Below, one piece after another: positions 42,066 through 55,503 of a DNA stretch of 64,000 bases (positions are counted from its first letter, which is position 1; the number at the start of each line of letters is the position of its first letter). The stretch spans positions 1-64,000 of the forward strand of contig NW_027484976.1 of assembly GCF_050908995.1 (NCBI RefSeq), written 5' to 3'. The stretch comes from Andrena cerasifolii. Lineage: Eukaryota; Arthropoda; Insecta; Hymenoptera; Andrenidae. The notes under the pieces are model-generated. The model was given only the letters and a program-made list of their open reading frames with translations. It made no database searches and had not been told where the DNA came from. Position numbers and translations under genes: made by a program.

Positions 42066-45000
42066 AAAACCGATATTGAAAAACACATATTGAAAAACAA
42101 ATATTGAAAAACCTATATCGAAAAACTGATATTGCAAAGCCGATATAGAATCCGATATTAGAACCGATATTGAAAAACCGATATTGAAAAACCGATATTG
42201 AAAAACCGATATTGAAAAACCGATATTGAAAAACCTATATCGAAAAACTGATATTGCAAAACCGATATTGAATCCGATATTATAACCGATATTGAAAAAC
42301 CGATATTGAAAAACCGATATTGAAAAACTGATATTGAAAAACCGATATTGAAAAACCGATATTGAAAAACAAATATTGATAAACCGATATTGAAAAACCG
42401 ATATTGAAACCGATATTGCAAAACCGATATTGAAAAACCAATATTGAAAATCTGATATTGAATCCGATATTAGAACCGATATTGAAAAACCGATATTGAA
42501 AAACCTATATCGAAAAACTGATATTGAAAAACTGATATCGAAAAACTGATATTGAAAACCCGATATTGAAAAACCGATATTGAAAAACACATATTGAAAA
42601 ACAAGTATTGAAAAACCTATATCGAAAAACTGATATTGCAAAACCGATATTGAAAAACCGATATTGATTCCGATATTAGAACCGATATTGAAAAACCGAT
42701 ATTGAAAAACAAATATTGAAAAACTGATATTGAAAAACCGATATTGAAAAACCGATATTGAAAAACCTATATCGAAAAACTGATATTGCAAAACCGATAT
42801 TGAAATACCGATATTGAAACCGATATTAGAACCGATATTGAAAAACCGATATTGAAAAACCGATACTGAAAACCCGATATTGAAAAACCGATATTGAAAA
42901 ACCGATATTGAAAAACCTATATTGATTCCGATATTAGAACCGATATTGAAAAACCGATATTGAAAAACAAATATTGAAAAACTGATATCGAAAAACTGAT
43001 ATTGAAAAACCGATATTGAAAAACACATATTGAAAAACAAATATTGAAAAACCTATATCGAAAAACTGATATTGCAAAACCGATATTGAAAAACTGATAT
43101 TGAAAAACCGATATTGAAAAACCGATATTGAAAAACAAATATTGATAAACCGATATTGAAAAACCGATATTGAAACCGATATTGCAAAACCGATATTGAA
43201 AAACCAATATTGAAAATCTGATATTGAATCCGATATTAGAACCGATATTGAAAAACCGATATTGAAAAACCTATATCGAAAAACTGATATTGAAAAACTG
43301 ATATCGAAAAACTGATATTGAAAACCCGATATTGAAAAACCGATATTGAAAAACACATATTGAAAAACAAGTATTGAAAAACCTATATCGAAAAACTGAT
43401 ATTGCAAAACCGATATTGAAAAACCGATATTGATTCCGATATTAGAACCGATATTGAAAAACCGATATTGAAAAACAAATATTGAAAAACTGATATCGAA
43501 AAACTGATATTGAAAAACCGATATTGAAAAACCGATATTGAAAAACCTATATCGAAAAACTGATATTGCAAAACCGATATTGAAATACCGATATTGAAAC
43601 CGATATTAGAACCGATATTGAAAAACCGATATTGAAAAACCGATATTGAAAAACCGATATTGAAAACCCGATATTGAAAAACCGATATTGAAAAACCGAT
43701 ATTGAAAAACCGATATTGAAAAACCTATATCGAAAAACTGATATTGCAAAACCGATATTGAAAAACCGATATTGAAAAACTGATATTGAAAAACCGATAT
43801 TGAAAAACCGATATTGAATCCGATATTAGAACCGATATTGAAAAACACATATTGAAAAACAAATATTGAAAAACCGATATTGAAAAACATATATTGAAAA
43901 CCCGATATTGAAAAACCGATATTGAAAAACCGATATTGAAAAACCTATATCGAAAAACTGATATTGAAAAACCGATATTGAAAAACCGATATTGAAAAAC
44001 TGATATTGAAAAACCGATATTGAAAAACCGATATTGAAACCGATATTAGAACCGATATCGAAAAACTGATATTGAAAAACCGATATTGAAAAACCGATAT
44101 TGAAACCGATATTAGAACCGATATCGAAATACTGATATTGAAAAACCGATATTGAAAAACCGATAATGAAAAAAAAATATTGAAAAACTGATTTCGAAAA
44201 ACTGATATTGAAAAACCGATATTGAGAAACCGATATTGAAAAACAAATATTGATAAACCGATATTGAAAAACCGATATTGAATCCGATATTAGAACCGAT
44301 ATTCAAAAACCGATATTGAATCCGATATTAGAACCGATATTCAAAAACCGATATTGAATCCGATATTAGAACCGATATTGAAAAACTTATATCGAAAAAC
44401 TGATATTGAAAAACCGATATTGAAAAACCGATATTGAAAAACAAATATTGATAAACCGATATTGAAAAACCGATATTGAATCCGATATTGCAAAACCGAT
44501 ATTGAAAAACCAATATTGAAAAACAAATATTGAAAAACTGATATCGAAAAACTGATATTGAAAAACCGATATTGAAAACTAAATATTGAAAAACCGATAT
44601 TGAAAAACCTATATCGAAAAACTGATATTGCAAAACCGATATTGAAAAACCGATATTGATTCCGATATTAGAACCGATATTGAAAAACCGATATTGAAAA
44701 ACAGATATTGAAAAACTGATATCGAAAAACTGATATTGAAAAACCGATATTGAAAAACACATATTGAAAAACAAATATTGAAAAACCTATATCGAAAAAC
44801 TGATATTGCAAAACCGATATTGAATCCGATATTAGAACCGATATTGAAAAACCGATATTGAAAAACCTATATCGAAAAACTGATATTGCAAAGCCGATAT
44901 TGAAAAACCGATATTGATTCCGATATTAGAACCGATATTGAAAAACAATTATTGAAAAACTGATATCGAAAAACTGATATTGAAAAACCGATGCTGAAAA

Positions 45001-47809
45001 ACCGATATTGAAAAACACATATTGAAAAACAAATATTGAAAAACCTATATCGAAAAACTGATATTGCAAAGCCGATATAGAATCCGATATTAGAACCGAT
45101 ATTGAAAAACCGATATTGAAAAACCGATATTGAAAAACCTATATCGAAAAACTGATATTGCAAAACCGATATTGCAAAACCGATATTGAATCCGATATTA
45201 GAACCAATATTGAAAAACCGATATTGAAAAACCTATATCGAAAAACTGATATTGCAAAACCGATATTGTAAAACCGATATTGAATCCGATATTAGAACCG
45301 ATATTGAAAAACCGATATTGAATCCGATATTAGAACCGATATTGAAAAACCGATATTGAAAAACCTATATCGAAAAACTGATATTGAAAAACTGATTTCG
45401 AAAAACTGATATTGAAAAACCGATATTGAAAAACCGATATTGAAAAACAAATATTGATAAACCGATATTGAAAAACCGATATTCAATCCGATATTAGAAC
45501 CGATATTGAAAAACCGATATTGAATCCGATATTAGAACCGATATTGAAAAACCGATATTGAAAAACCGATATTGAAAAACAAATATTGATAAACCGATAT
45601 TGAAAAACCGATATTGAAACCGATATTGCAAAACCGATATTGAAAAACCAATATTGAAAAACAAATATTGAAAAACTGATATCGAAAAACTGATATTGAA
45701 AAACCGATATTGAAAAACCGATATTGAATCCGATATTAGAACCGATATTGAAAAACCGATATTGAATCCGATATTAGAACCGATATTGAAAAACCGATAT
45801 TGAATCCGATATTAGAACCGAAATTGAAAAACCGATATTGAAAAACCAATATTGAAAAACAAATATTGAAAAACTGATATCGAAAAACTGATATTGAAAA
45901 ACCGATATTGAAAACTAAATATTGAAAAACCGATATTGAAAAACCTATATCGAAAAACTGATATTGCAAAACCGATATTGAAAAACCGATATTGATTCCG
46001 ATATTAGAACCGATATTGAAAAACCGATATTGAAAAACAAATATTGAAAAACTGATATCGAAAAACTGATATTGAAAAACCGATATTGAAAAACCGATAT
46101 TGAAAAACACATATTGAAAAACAAATATTGAAAAACCTATATCGAAAAACTGAAATTGCAAAACCGATATTGAATCCGATATTAGAACCGATATTGAAAA
46201 ACCGATATTGAAAAACCGATATTGAAAAACCGATATTGAAAAACCGATATTGAAAAACCTATATCGAAAAACTGATATTGCAAAACCGATATTGAAAAAC
46301 CGATATTGATTCCGATATTAGAACCGATATTGAAAAACAATTATTGAAAAACTGATATCGAAAAACTGATATTGAAAAACCGATATTGAAAAACCGATAT
46401 TGAAAAACACATATTGAAAAACAAATATTGAAAAACCTATATCGAAAAACTGATATTGCAAAGCCGATATAGAATCCGATATTAGAACCGATATTGAAAA
46501 ACCGATATTGAAAAACCGATATTGAAAAACCGATATTGAAAAACCGATATTGAAAAACCGATATTGAAAAACCGATATAGAAAAACCGATATTGAAAAAC
46601 CGATATTGAAAAACCGATATTGAAAAACCTATATCGAAAAACTGATATTGCAAAACCGATATTGCAAAACCGATATTGAATCCGATATTAGAACCGATAT
46701 TGAAAAACCGATATTGAAAAACCAATATCGAAAAACTGATATTGCAAAACCGATATTGAAAAACCGATATTGAATCCGATATTAGAACCGATATTAGAAC
46801 CGATATTGAAAAACCGATATTGAAAAACCGATATTGAAAAACCGATATTGAAAAACCGATATTGAAAAACCGATATCGAAAAACTGATATTGAAAAACCG
46901 ATATTGAAAAACCGATATTGAAAAACTGATATTGAAAAACCGATATTGAAAAACTGATATTGAAAAACCGATATTGAAAAACCGATATTGAAAAACAAAT
47001 ATTGATAAACCGATATTGAAAAACCGATATTGCAAAACCGATATTGAAAAACCGATATTGATTCCGATATTAGAACCGATATTGAAAAACCGATATTGAA
47101 AAACAAATATTGAAAAACTGATATCGAAAAACTGATATTGAAAAACCGATATTGAAAAACCGATATTGAAAAACACATATTGAAAAACAAATATTGAAAA
47201 ACCTATATCGAAAAATTGAAATTGCAAAACCGATATTGAATCCGATATTAGAACCGATATTGAAAAACCGATATTGAAAAACCAATATTGAAAAACAAAT
47301 ATTGAAAAACTGATATCGAAAGACTGATATTGAAAAACCGATATTGAAAAACCGATATTGAAAAACACATATTGAAAAACAAATATTGAAAAACCTATAT
47401 CGAAAAACTGATATTGCAAAACCGATATTGAATCCGATATTAGAACCGATATTGAAAAACCGATATTGAAAAACCGATATTGAAAAACCGATATTGAAAA
47501 ACCTATATCGAAAAACTGATATTGCAAAGCCGATATAGAATCCGATATTAGAACCGATATTGAAAAACCGATATTGAAAAACCGATATTGTAAAACCGAT
47601 ATTGAAAAACCAATATTGAAAAACAAATATTGAAAAACTGATATCGAAAAACTGATATTGAAAAACCGATATTGAAAAACCGATATTGAAAAACACATAT
47701 TGAAAAACAAATATTGAAAAACCTATATCGAAAAACTGAAATTGCAAAACCGATATTGAATCCGATATTAGAACCGATATTGAAAAACCGATATTGAAAA
47801 ACCGATATT
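42066..47809 (+). repeat. Mosaic satellite, partial copy of 22-26.7 kb and of 14.7-15.4 kb
   Basis: About 42,158-42,820 resembles the start of HOR copy 3 (near 14,760) but with CCGATATTAG in place of the CCGGTATTAG tag and a private TATTATAACC near 42,280. A partly repeated string (GAAAATCTG to AAGTATTG) occurs near 42,449 and 43,215. About 43.9-45.7 kb is the long-range copy of 23.2-25.1 kb, and 45.7-47.0 kb resembles 25.1-26.4 kb. A triple 12-mer occurs at 46,776. No non-satellite sequence is seen. Confidence 0.7.
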
Positions 47810-49128
47810 GAAAAACCGATATAGAAAAACCTATATCGAAAAACTGATATTGCAAAACCGATATTGAAAAACCGATATTGATTCCGATATTAGAACCGAT
47901 ATTGAAAAACCGATATTGAAAAACAAATATTGAAAAACTGATATCGAAAAACTGATATTGAAAAACCGATATTGAAAAACCGATATTGAAAAACACATAT
48001 TGAAAAACAAATATTGAAAAACCTATATCGAAAAACTGAAATTGCAAAACCGATATTGAATCCGATATTAGAACCGATATTGAAAAACCGATATTGAAAA
48101 ACCGATATTGAAAAACCGATATTGAAAAACCGATATTGAAAAACCTATATCGAAAAACTGATATTGCAAAACCGATATTGAAAAACCGATATTGATTCCG
48201 ATATTAGAACCGATATTGAAAAACAATTATTGAAAAACTGATATCGAAAAACTGATATTGAAAAACCGATATTGAAAAACCGATATTGAAAAACACATAT
48301 TGAAAAACAAATATTGAAAAACCTATATCGAAAAACTGATATTGCAAAGCCGATATAGAATCCGATATTAGAACCGATATTGAAAAACCGATATTGAAAA
48401 TCCGATATTGTAAAACCGATATTGAAAAACCAATATTGAAAAACAAATATTGAAAAACTGATATCGAAAAACTGATATTGAAAAACTGATATTGAAAACT
48501 AAATATTGAAAAACCGATATAGAAAAACCTATATCGAAAAACTGATATTGCAAAACCGATATTGAAAAACCGATATTGATTCCGATATTAGAACCGATAT
48601 TGAAAAACCGATATTGAAAAACAAATATTGAAAAACTGATATCGAAAAACTGATATTGAAAAACCGATATTGAAAAACCGATATTGAAAAACACATATTG
48701 AAAAACAAATATTGAAAAACCTATATCGAAAAACTGAAATTGCAAAACCGATATTGAATCCGATATTAGAACCGATATTGAAAAACCGATATTGAAAAAC
48801 CGATATTGAAAAACCGATATTGAAAAACCGATATTGAAAAACCTATATCGAAAAACTGATATTGCAAAACCGATATTGAAAAACCGATATTGATTCCGAT
48901 ATTAGAACCGATATTGAAAAACAATTATTGAAAAACTGATATCGAAAAACTGATATTGAAAAACCGATATTGAAAAACCGATATTGAAAAACACATATTG
49001 AAAAACAAATATTGAAAAACCTATATCGAAAAACTGATATTGCAAAGCCGATATAGAATCCGATATTAGAACCGATATTGAAAAACCGATATTGAAAAAC
49101 CGATATTGTAAAACCGATATTGAAAAAC
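47810..49128 (+). repeat. 698 bp tandem duplication, nearly two copies
   Basis: The copies run about 47,810-48,507 and 48,508-49,128. Landmarks exactly 698 bp apart are CCGATATAGAAAAACC (47,821 and 48,519), CTGAAATTGC (48,038 and 48,736), AAACAATTATTG (48,221 and 48,919) and GTAAAACC (48,410 and 49,108). After 49,128 the second copy runs into plain CCGATATTG units where the first has CCAATATTG and CAAATATTG. Confidence 0.85.
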
Positions 49129-50044
49129 CGATATTGAAAAACCGATATTGAAAAACCGATATTGAAAAACCGATATTGAAAAACCGATATTGAAAAACCT
49201 ATATCGAAAAACTGATATTGCAAAACCGATATTGCAAAACCGATATTGAATCCGATATTAGAACCGATATTGAAAAACCGATATTGAAAAACCAATATCG
49301 AAAAACTGATATTGCAAAACCGATATTGAAAAACCGATATTGAATCCGATATTAGAACCGATATTAGAACCGATATTGAAAAACCGATATTGAAAAACCG
49401 ATATTGAAAAACCGATATTGAAAAACCGATATTGAAAAACCGATATTGAAAAACCTATATCGAAAAACTGATATTGCAAAACCGATATTGCAAAACCGAT
49501 ATTGAAACCGATATTGCAAAACCGATATTGAAAAACCAATATTGAAAAACAAATATTGAAAAACTGATATCGAAAGACTGATATTGAAAAACCGATATTG
49601 AAAACTAAATATTGAAAATCTGATATTGAATCCGATATTAGAACCGATATTGAAAAACCGATACTGAAAAACCTATATCGAAAAACTGATATTGAAAAAC
49701 TGATTTCGAAAAACTGATATTGAAAAACCGATATTGAAAAACCGATATTGAAAAACAAATATTGATAAACCGATATTGAAAAACCGATATTGAATCCGAT
49801 ATTAGAAACGATATTCAAAAACCGATATTGAATCCGATATTAGAACCGATATTGAAAAACTTATATCGAAAAACTGATATTGAAAAACCGATATTGAAAA
49901 ACCGGTATTGAAAAACAAATATTGATAAACCGATATTGAAAATCCGATATTGAAACCGATATTGAAAAACCGATATTGAAAAACCGATATTGAAAAACAA
50001 ATATTGATAAACCGATATTGAAAAACCGATATTGAAAAACAAAT

Positions 50045-51170
50045 ATTGAAAAACCTATATCGAAAAACTGATATTGCAAAACCGATTTTGAAAAACCGAT
50101 ATTGAATCCGATATTAGAACCGATATTGAAAAACAGATATTGAATCCGATATTAGAACCGATATTCAAAAACCGATATTGAAAACCAAATATCGAAAAAC
50201 TGATATTGAAAAACCGATATTGAAAAACCTATATCGAAAAACTGATATTGCAAAACCGATATTGAAATACCGATATCGAAACCGATATTAGAACCGATAT
50301 TGAAAAACCGATATTGAAAAACCGATATTGAAAAACCGATATTGAAAAACCGATATTGAAAAACCTATATCGAAAATCTGATATTGCAAAACCGATATTG
50401 AAAAACCGATATTGATTCCGATATTAGAACCGATATTGAAAAACCGATATTGAAAAACAAATATTGAAAAACTGATATCGAAAAACTGATATTGAAAAAC
50501 CGATATTAGAACCGATATTGAAAAACCGATATTGAAAAACCTATATCGGATAACTGATATTGCAAAACTGATATTGAAAAACCTATATCGAAAAACTGAT
50601 ATTGCAAAACCGATATTGAAAAACCGATATTGAATCCGATATTAGAACTGATATTGAAAAACCGATATTGAAAAACCTATATCGAAAAACTGATATTGCA
50701 AAACCGATATTGAAAAACCGATATTGAACCCGATATTAGAACCGATATTGAAAAACCGATATTGAAAAACCTATATCGAAAAACTGATATTGCAAAACCG
50801 ATATTGAAAAGCCGATATTGAATCCGATATTAGAACCGATATTGAAAAACCGATATTGAAAAACCGCTATTGAAAAACCTATATCGAAAAACTGATATTG
50901 CAAAACCGATTTTGAAAAACCGATATTGAATCCGATATTAGAACCGATATTGAAAAACAGATATTGAATCCGATATTAGAACCGATATTCAAAAACCGAT
51001 ATTGAAAACCAAATATCGAAAAACTGATATTGAAAAACCGATATTGAAAAACCTATATCGAAAAACTGATATTGCAAAACCGATATTGAAATACCGATAT
51101 TGAAACCGATATTAGAACCGATATTGAAAAACCGATATTGAAAAACCGATATTGAAAAACCGATATTGAA
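50045..51170 (+). repeat. 824 bp tandem duplication, partial second copy
   Basis: About 50,045-50,868 is followed by a copy of its first 0.3 kb at 50,869-51,170. The CCGATTTTG unit occurs at 50,082 and 50,906. Both copies carry the AAACAGATATTGAATCC string, the CCGATATTCAAAAA unit and AACCAAATATCG. The whole set appears again with CCGATTTTG at 54,160 and CCGCTATTG at 50,864 and 54,118 (offset 3,254 bp). Confidence 0.8.
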
Positions 51171-51650
51171 AAACCAATATTGAAAAACCGATATCGAAAA
51201 ACTGATATTGAAAAACCGATATTGAAAAACCGATATTGAAAAACTGATATTGAAAAACCGATATTGAAAAACTGATATTGAAAAACCGATATTGAAAAAC
51301 CGATATTGAAAAACAAATATTGATAAATCGATATTGAAAAACCGATATTGAAAAACCTATATCGAAAAACTGATATTGCAAAACCGATATTGCAAAACCG
51401 ATATTGAATCCGATATTAGAACCGATATTGAAAAACCGATATTGAAAAACCAATATCGAAAAACTGATATTGCAAAACCGATATTGAAAAACCGATATTG
51501 AATCCGATATTAGAACCGATATTAGAACCGATATTGAAAAACCGATATTGAAAAACCGATATTGAAAAACCGATATTGAAAAACCGATATTGAAAAACCG
51601 ATATCGAAAAACTGATATTGAAAAACCGATATTGAAAAACCGATATTGAA
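51053..51650 (+). repeat. 0.6 kb block repeated at 54,793-55,390
   Basis: The block matches 54,793-55,390 at an offset of 3,740 bp. Two substitutions are clear: TAAATCG against TAAACCG near 51,327, and GATATTG against GATATAG near 51,098. Immediately after it, this copy has an extra 148 bp tandem step carrying a second triple 12-mer (51,504 and 51,652) that the later copy lacks. Confidence 0.8.
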
Positions 51651-51699
51651 TCCGATATTAGAACCGATATTAGAACCGATATTGAAAAACCGATATTGA

Positions 51700-53098
51700 A
51701 AAACCGATATTGAAAAACCGATATTGAAAAACCGATATTGAAAAACCGATATCGAAAAACTGATATTGAAAAACCGATATTGAAAAACCGATATTGAAAA
51801 ACTGATATTGAAAAACCGATATTGAAAAACTGATATTGAAAAACCGATATTGAAAAACCGATATTGAAAAACAAATATTGATAAACCGATATTGAAAAAC
51901 CGATATTGAAACCGATATTGCAAAACCGATATTGAAAAACCAATATTGAAAAACAAATATTGAAAAACTGATATCGAAAGACTGATATTGAAAAACCGAT
52001 ATTGAAAACTAAATATTGAAAATCTGATATTGAATCCGATATTAGAACCGATATTGAAAAACCGATACTGAAAAACCTATATCGAAAAACTGATATTGAA
52101 AAACTGATTTCGAAAAACTGATATTGAAAAACCGATATTGAAAAACCGATATTGAAAAACAAATATTGATAAACCGATATTGAAAAACCGATATTGAATC
52201 CGATATTAGAAACGATATTCAAAAACCGATATTGAATCCGATATTAGAACCGATATTGAAAAACTTATATCGAAAAACTGATATTGAAAAACCGATATTG
52301 AAAAACCGATATTGAAAAACAAATATTGATAAACCGATATTGAAAATCCGATATTGAAACCGATATTGAAAAACCGATATTGAAAATCCGATATTGAAAA
52401 ACCAATATTGAAAAACCGATATCGAAAAACTGATATTGAAAAACCGATATTGAAAAACCGATATTGAAAAACTGATATTGAAAAACCGATATTGAAAAAC
52501 TGATATTGAAAAACCGATATTGAAAAACCGATATTGAAAAACAAATATTGATAAATCGATATTGAAAAACCGATATTGAAAAACCTATATCGAAAAACTG
52601 ATATTGAAAAACCGATATTGAAAAACCGATATTGAAAAACTGATATTGAAAAACCGATATTGAAAAACTGATATTGAAAAACCGATATTGAAAAACCGAT
52701 ATTGAAAAACAAATATTGATAAACCGATATTGAAAAACCGATATTGAAACCGATATTGCAAAACCGATATTGAAAAACCAATATTGAAAAACAAATATTG
52801 AAAAACTGATATCGAAAGACTGATATTGAAAAACCGATATTGAAAACTAAATATTGAAAATCTGATATTGAATCCGATATTAGAACCGATATTGAAAAAC
52901 CGATACTGAAAAACCTATATCGAAAAACTGATATTGAAAAACTGATTTCGAAAAACTGATATTGAAAAACCGATATTGAAAAACCGATATTGAAAAACAA
53001 ATATTGATAAACCGATATTGAAAAACCGATATTGAATCCGATATTAGAAACGATATTCAAAAACCGATATTGAATCCGATATTAGAACCGATATTGAA
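51700..53098 (+). repeat. 838 bp tandem duplication with a nested 202-216 bp step
   Basis: About 51,700-52,260 and 52,538-53,098 match at an offset of 838 bp. Landmarks include GAAAGACTG (near 51,975 and 52,813), CCGATACTG and the mutant unit AGAAACGATATTC (52,211 and 53,049). The last part is repeated once more to about 53,310 with a step of 202 bp (CCGATACTG at 52,900 and 53,102), or 216 bp after one extra 14-mer (AACGATATTC at 53,049 and 53,265). Confidence 0.8.
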
Positions 53099-53310
53099 AA
53101 ACCGATACTGAAAAACCTATATCGAAAAACTGATATTGAAAAACTGATTTCGAAAAACTGATATTGAAAAACCGATATTGAAAAACCGATATTGAAAAAC
53201 AAATATTGATAAACCGATATTGAAAAACCGATATTGAAAAACCGATATTGAATCCGATATTAGAAACGATATTCAAAAACCGATATTGAATCCGATATTA
53301 GAACCGATAT

Positions 53311-55490
53311 TGAAAAACTTATATCGAAAAACTGATATTGAAAAACCGATATTGAAAAACCGATATTGAAAAACAAATATTGATAAACCGATATTGAAAA
53401 TCCGATATTGAAACCGATATTGAAAAACCGATATTGAAAATCCGATATTGAAAAACAAATATTGATAAACCGATATTGAAAATCCGATATTGAAACCGAT
53501 ATTGAAAAACCGATATTGAAAAACACATATTGAAAAACAAATATTGAAAAACCTATATCCAAAAACAGATATTGCAAAACCGATATTGAAAAAGACATAT
53601 TGAAAAACAAATATTGAAAAACCTATATCGAAAAACTGATATTGCAAAACCGATATTGAATCCGATATTAGAACCGATATTGAAAAACCGATATTGAAAA
53701 ACCTATATCGAAAATCTGATATTGCAAAACCGATATTGAATCCGATATTAGAACCGATATTGAAAAACCTATATTGAAAAACAAATATTGAAAAACCGAT
53801 ATTAGAACCGATATTGAAAAACCGATATTGAAAAACATATATCGAAATATTGATATTGCAAAACCGATATTGAAAAACCGATATTGAATCCGATATTAGA
53901 ACTGATATTGAAAAACCGATATTGAAAAACCTATATCGAAAAACTGATATTGCAAAACCGATATTGAAAAACCGATATTGAACCCGATATTAGAACCGAT
54001 ATTGAAAAACCGATATTGAAAAACCTATATCGAAAAACTGATATTGCAAAACCGATATTGAAAAACCGATATTGAATCCGATATTAGAACCGATATTGAA
54101 AAACCGATATTGAAAAACCGCTATTGAAAAACCTATATCGAAAAACTGATATTGCAAAACCGATTTTGAAAAACCGATATTGAATCCGATATTAGAACCG
54201 ATATTGAAAAACAGATATTGAATCCGATATTAGAACCGATATTCAAAAACCGATATTGAAAACCAAATATCGAAAAACTGATATTGAAAAACCGATATTG
54301 AAAAACCTATATCGAAAAACTGATATTGCAAAACCGATATTGAAATACCGATATTGAAACCGATATTAGAACCGATATTGAAAAACCGATATTGAAAAAC
54401 CGATATTGAAAAACCGATATTGAAAAACCTATATCGAAAATCTGATATTGCAAAACCGATATTGAAAAACCGATATTGATTCCGATATTAGAACCGATAT
54501 TGAAAAACCGATATTGAAAAACAAATATTGAAAAACTGATATCGAAAAACTGATATTGAAAAACCGATATTAGAACCGATATTGAAAAACCGATATTGAA
54601 AAACCTATATCGGATAACTGATATTGCAAAACCGATATTGAAAAACCGATATTGAATCCGATATTAGAACTGATATTGAAAAACCGATATTGAAAAACCT
54701 ATATCGAAAAACTGATATTGCAAAACCGATATTGAAAAACCGATATTGAACCCGATATTAGAACCGATATTGAAAAACCGATATTGAAAAACCTATATCG
54801 AAAAACTGATATTGCAAAACCGATATTGAAATACCGATATAGAAACCGATATTAGAACCGATATTGAAAAACCGATATTGAAAAACCGATATTGAAAAAC
54901 CGATATTGAAAAACCAATATTGAAAAACCGATATCGAAAAACTGATATTGAAAAACCGATATTGAAAAACCGATATTGAAAAACTGATATTGAAAAACCG
55001 ATATTGAAAAACTGATATTGAAAAACCGATATTGAAAAACCGATATTGAAAAACAAATATTGATAAACCGATATTGAAAAACCGATATTGAAAAACCTAT
55101 ATCGAAAAACTGATATTGCAAAACCGATATTGCAAAACCGATATTGAATCCGATATTAGAACCGATATTGAAAAACCGATATTGAAAAACCAATATCGAA
55201 AAACTGATATTGCAAAACCGATATTGAAAAACCGATATTGAATCCGATATTAGAACCGATATTAGAACCGATATTGAAAAACCGATATTGAAAAACCGAT
55301 ATTGAAAAACCGATATTGAAAAACCGATATTGAAAAACCGATATCGAAAAACTGATATTGAAAAACCGATATTGAAAAACCGATATTGAAAAACTGATAT
55401 TGAAAAACCGATATTGAAAAACTGATATTGAAAAACCGATATTGAAAAACCGATATTGAAAAACAAATATTGATAAACCGATATTGAAAA
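53311..55490 (+). repeat. End of domain 2, rearranged copy of 50.0-51.6 kb
   Basis: Strings of 50.0-51.6 kb recur here in pieces at offsets of 3,254, 3,740 and about 4,064-4,078 bp. Landmarks are GACATATTG near 53,594, CCGCTATTG at 54,118, CCGATTTTG at 54,160, CTATATCGGATAACTG at 54,605 (50,541 in the other copy) and a triple 12-mer at 55,244. The segment ends in the CAAATATTGATAAACC string just before the 55.5 kb junction. Confidence 0.7.
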
Positions 55491-55503
55491 ACCGATATGA
55501 ACA
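55491..55503 (+). other. Truncated monomer at the junction of two satellite domains
   Basis: The regular string breaks in CCGATATGAACAAATATTG. The unit starting at 55,494 lacks the last T and most of the A tract, so it is about 5 bp short of a 14-mer. To the left the variant set is that of domains 1 and 2; to the right the GGAGAA and CCGTATTG variants appear within 60-160 bp. It looks like an out-of-register breakpoint where two related arrays were joined, or the scar of a deletion. Confidence 0.75.

Noticed and set aside
41874..43040. 388-codon and similar long - strand frames (also near 46,688-47,710 and 47,070-48,047)
   Set aside because: Same repeat artefact. Overlapping frames in different phases give the same residue cycle, which real genes do not do.
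55491..55503. Target-site duplication or end of a mobile element at the 55.5 kb break
   Set aside because: No terminal inverted repeat, no element sequence and no duplicated target is visible. It is a shortened satellite unit.
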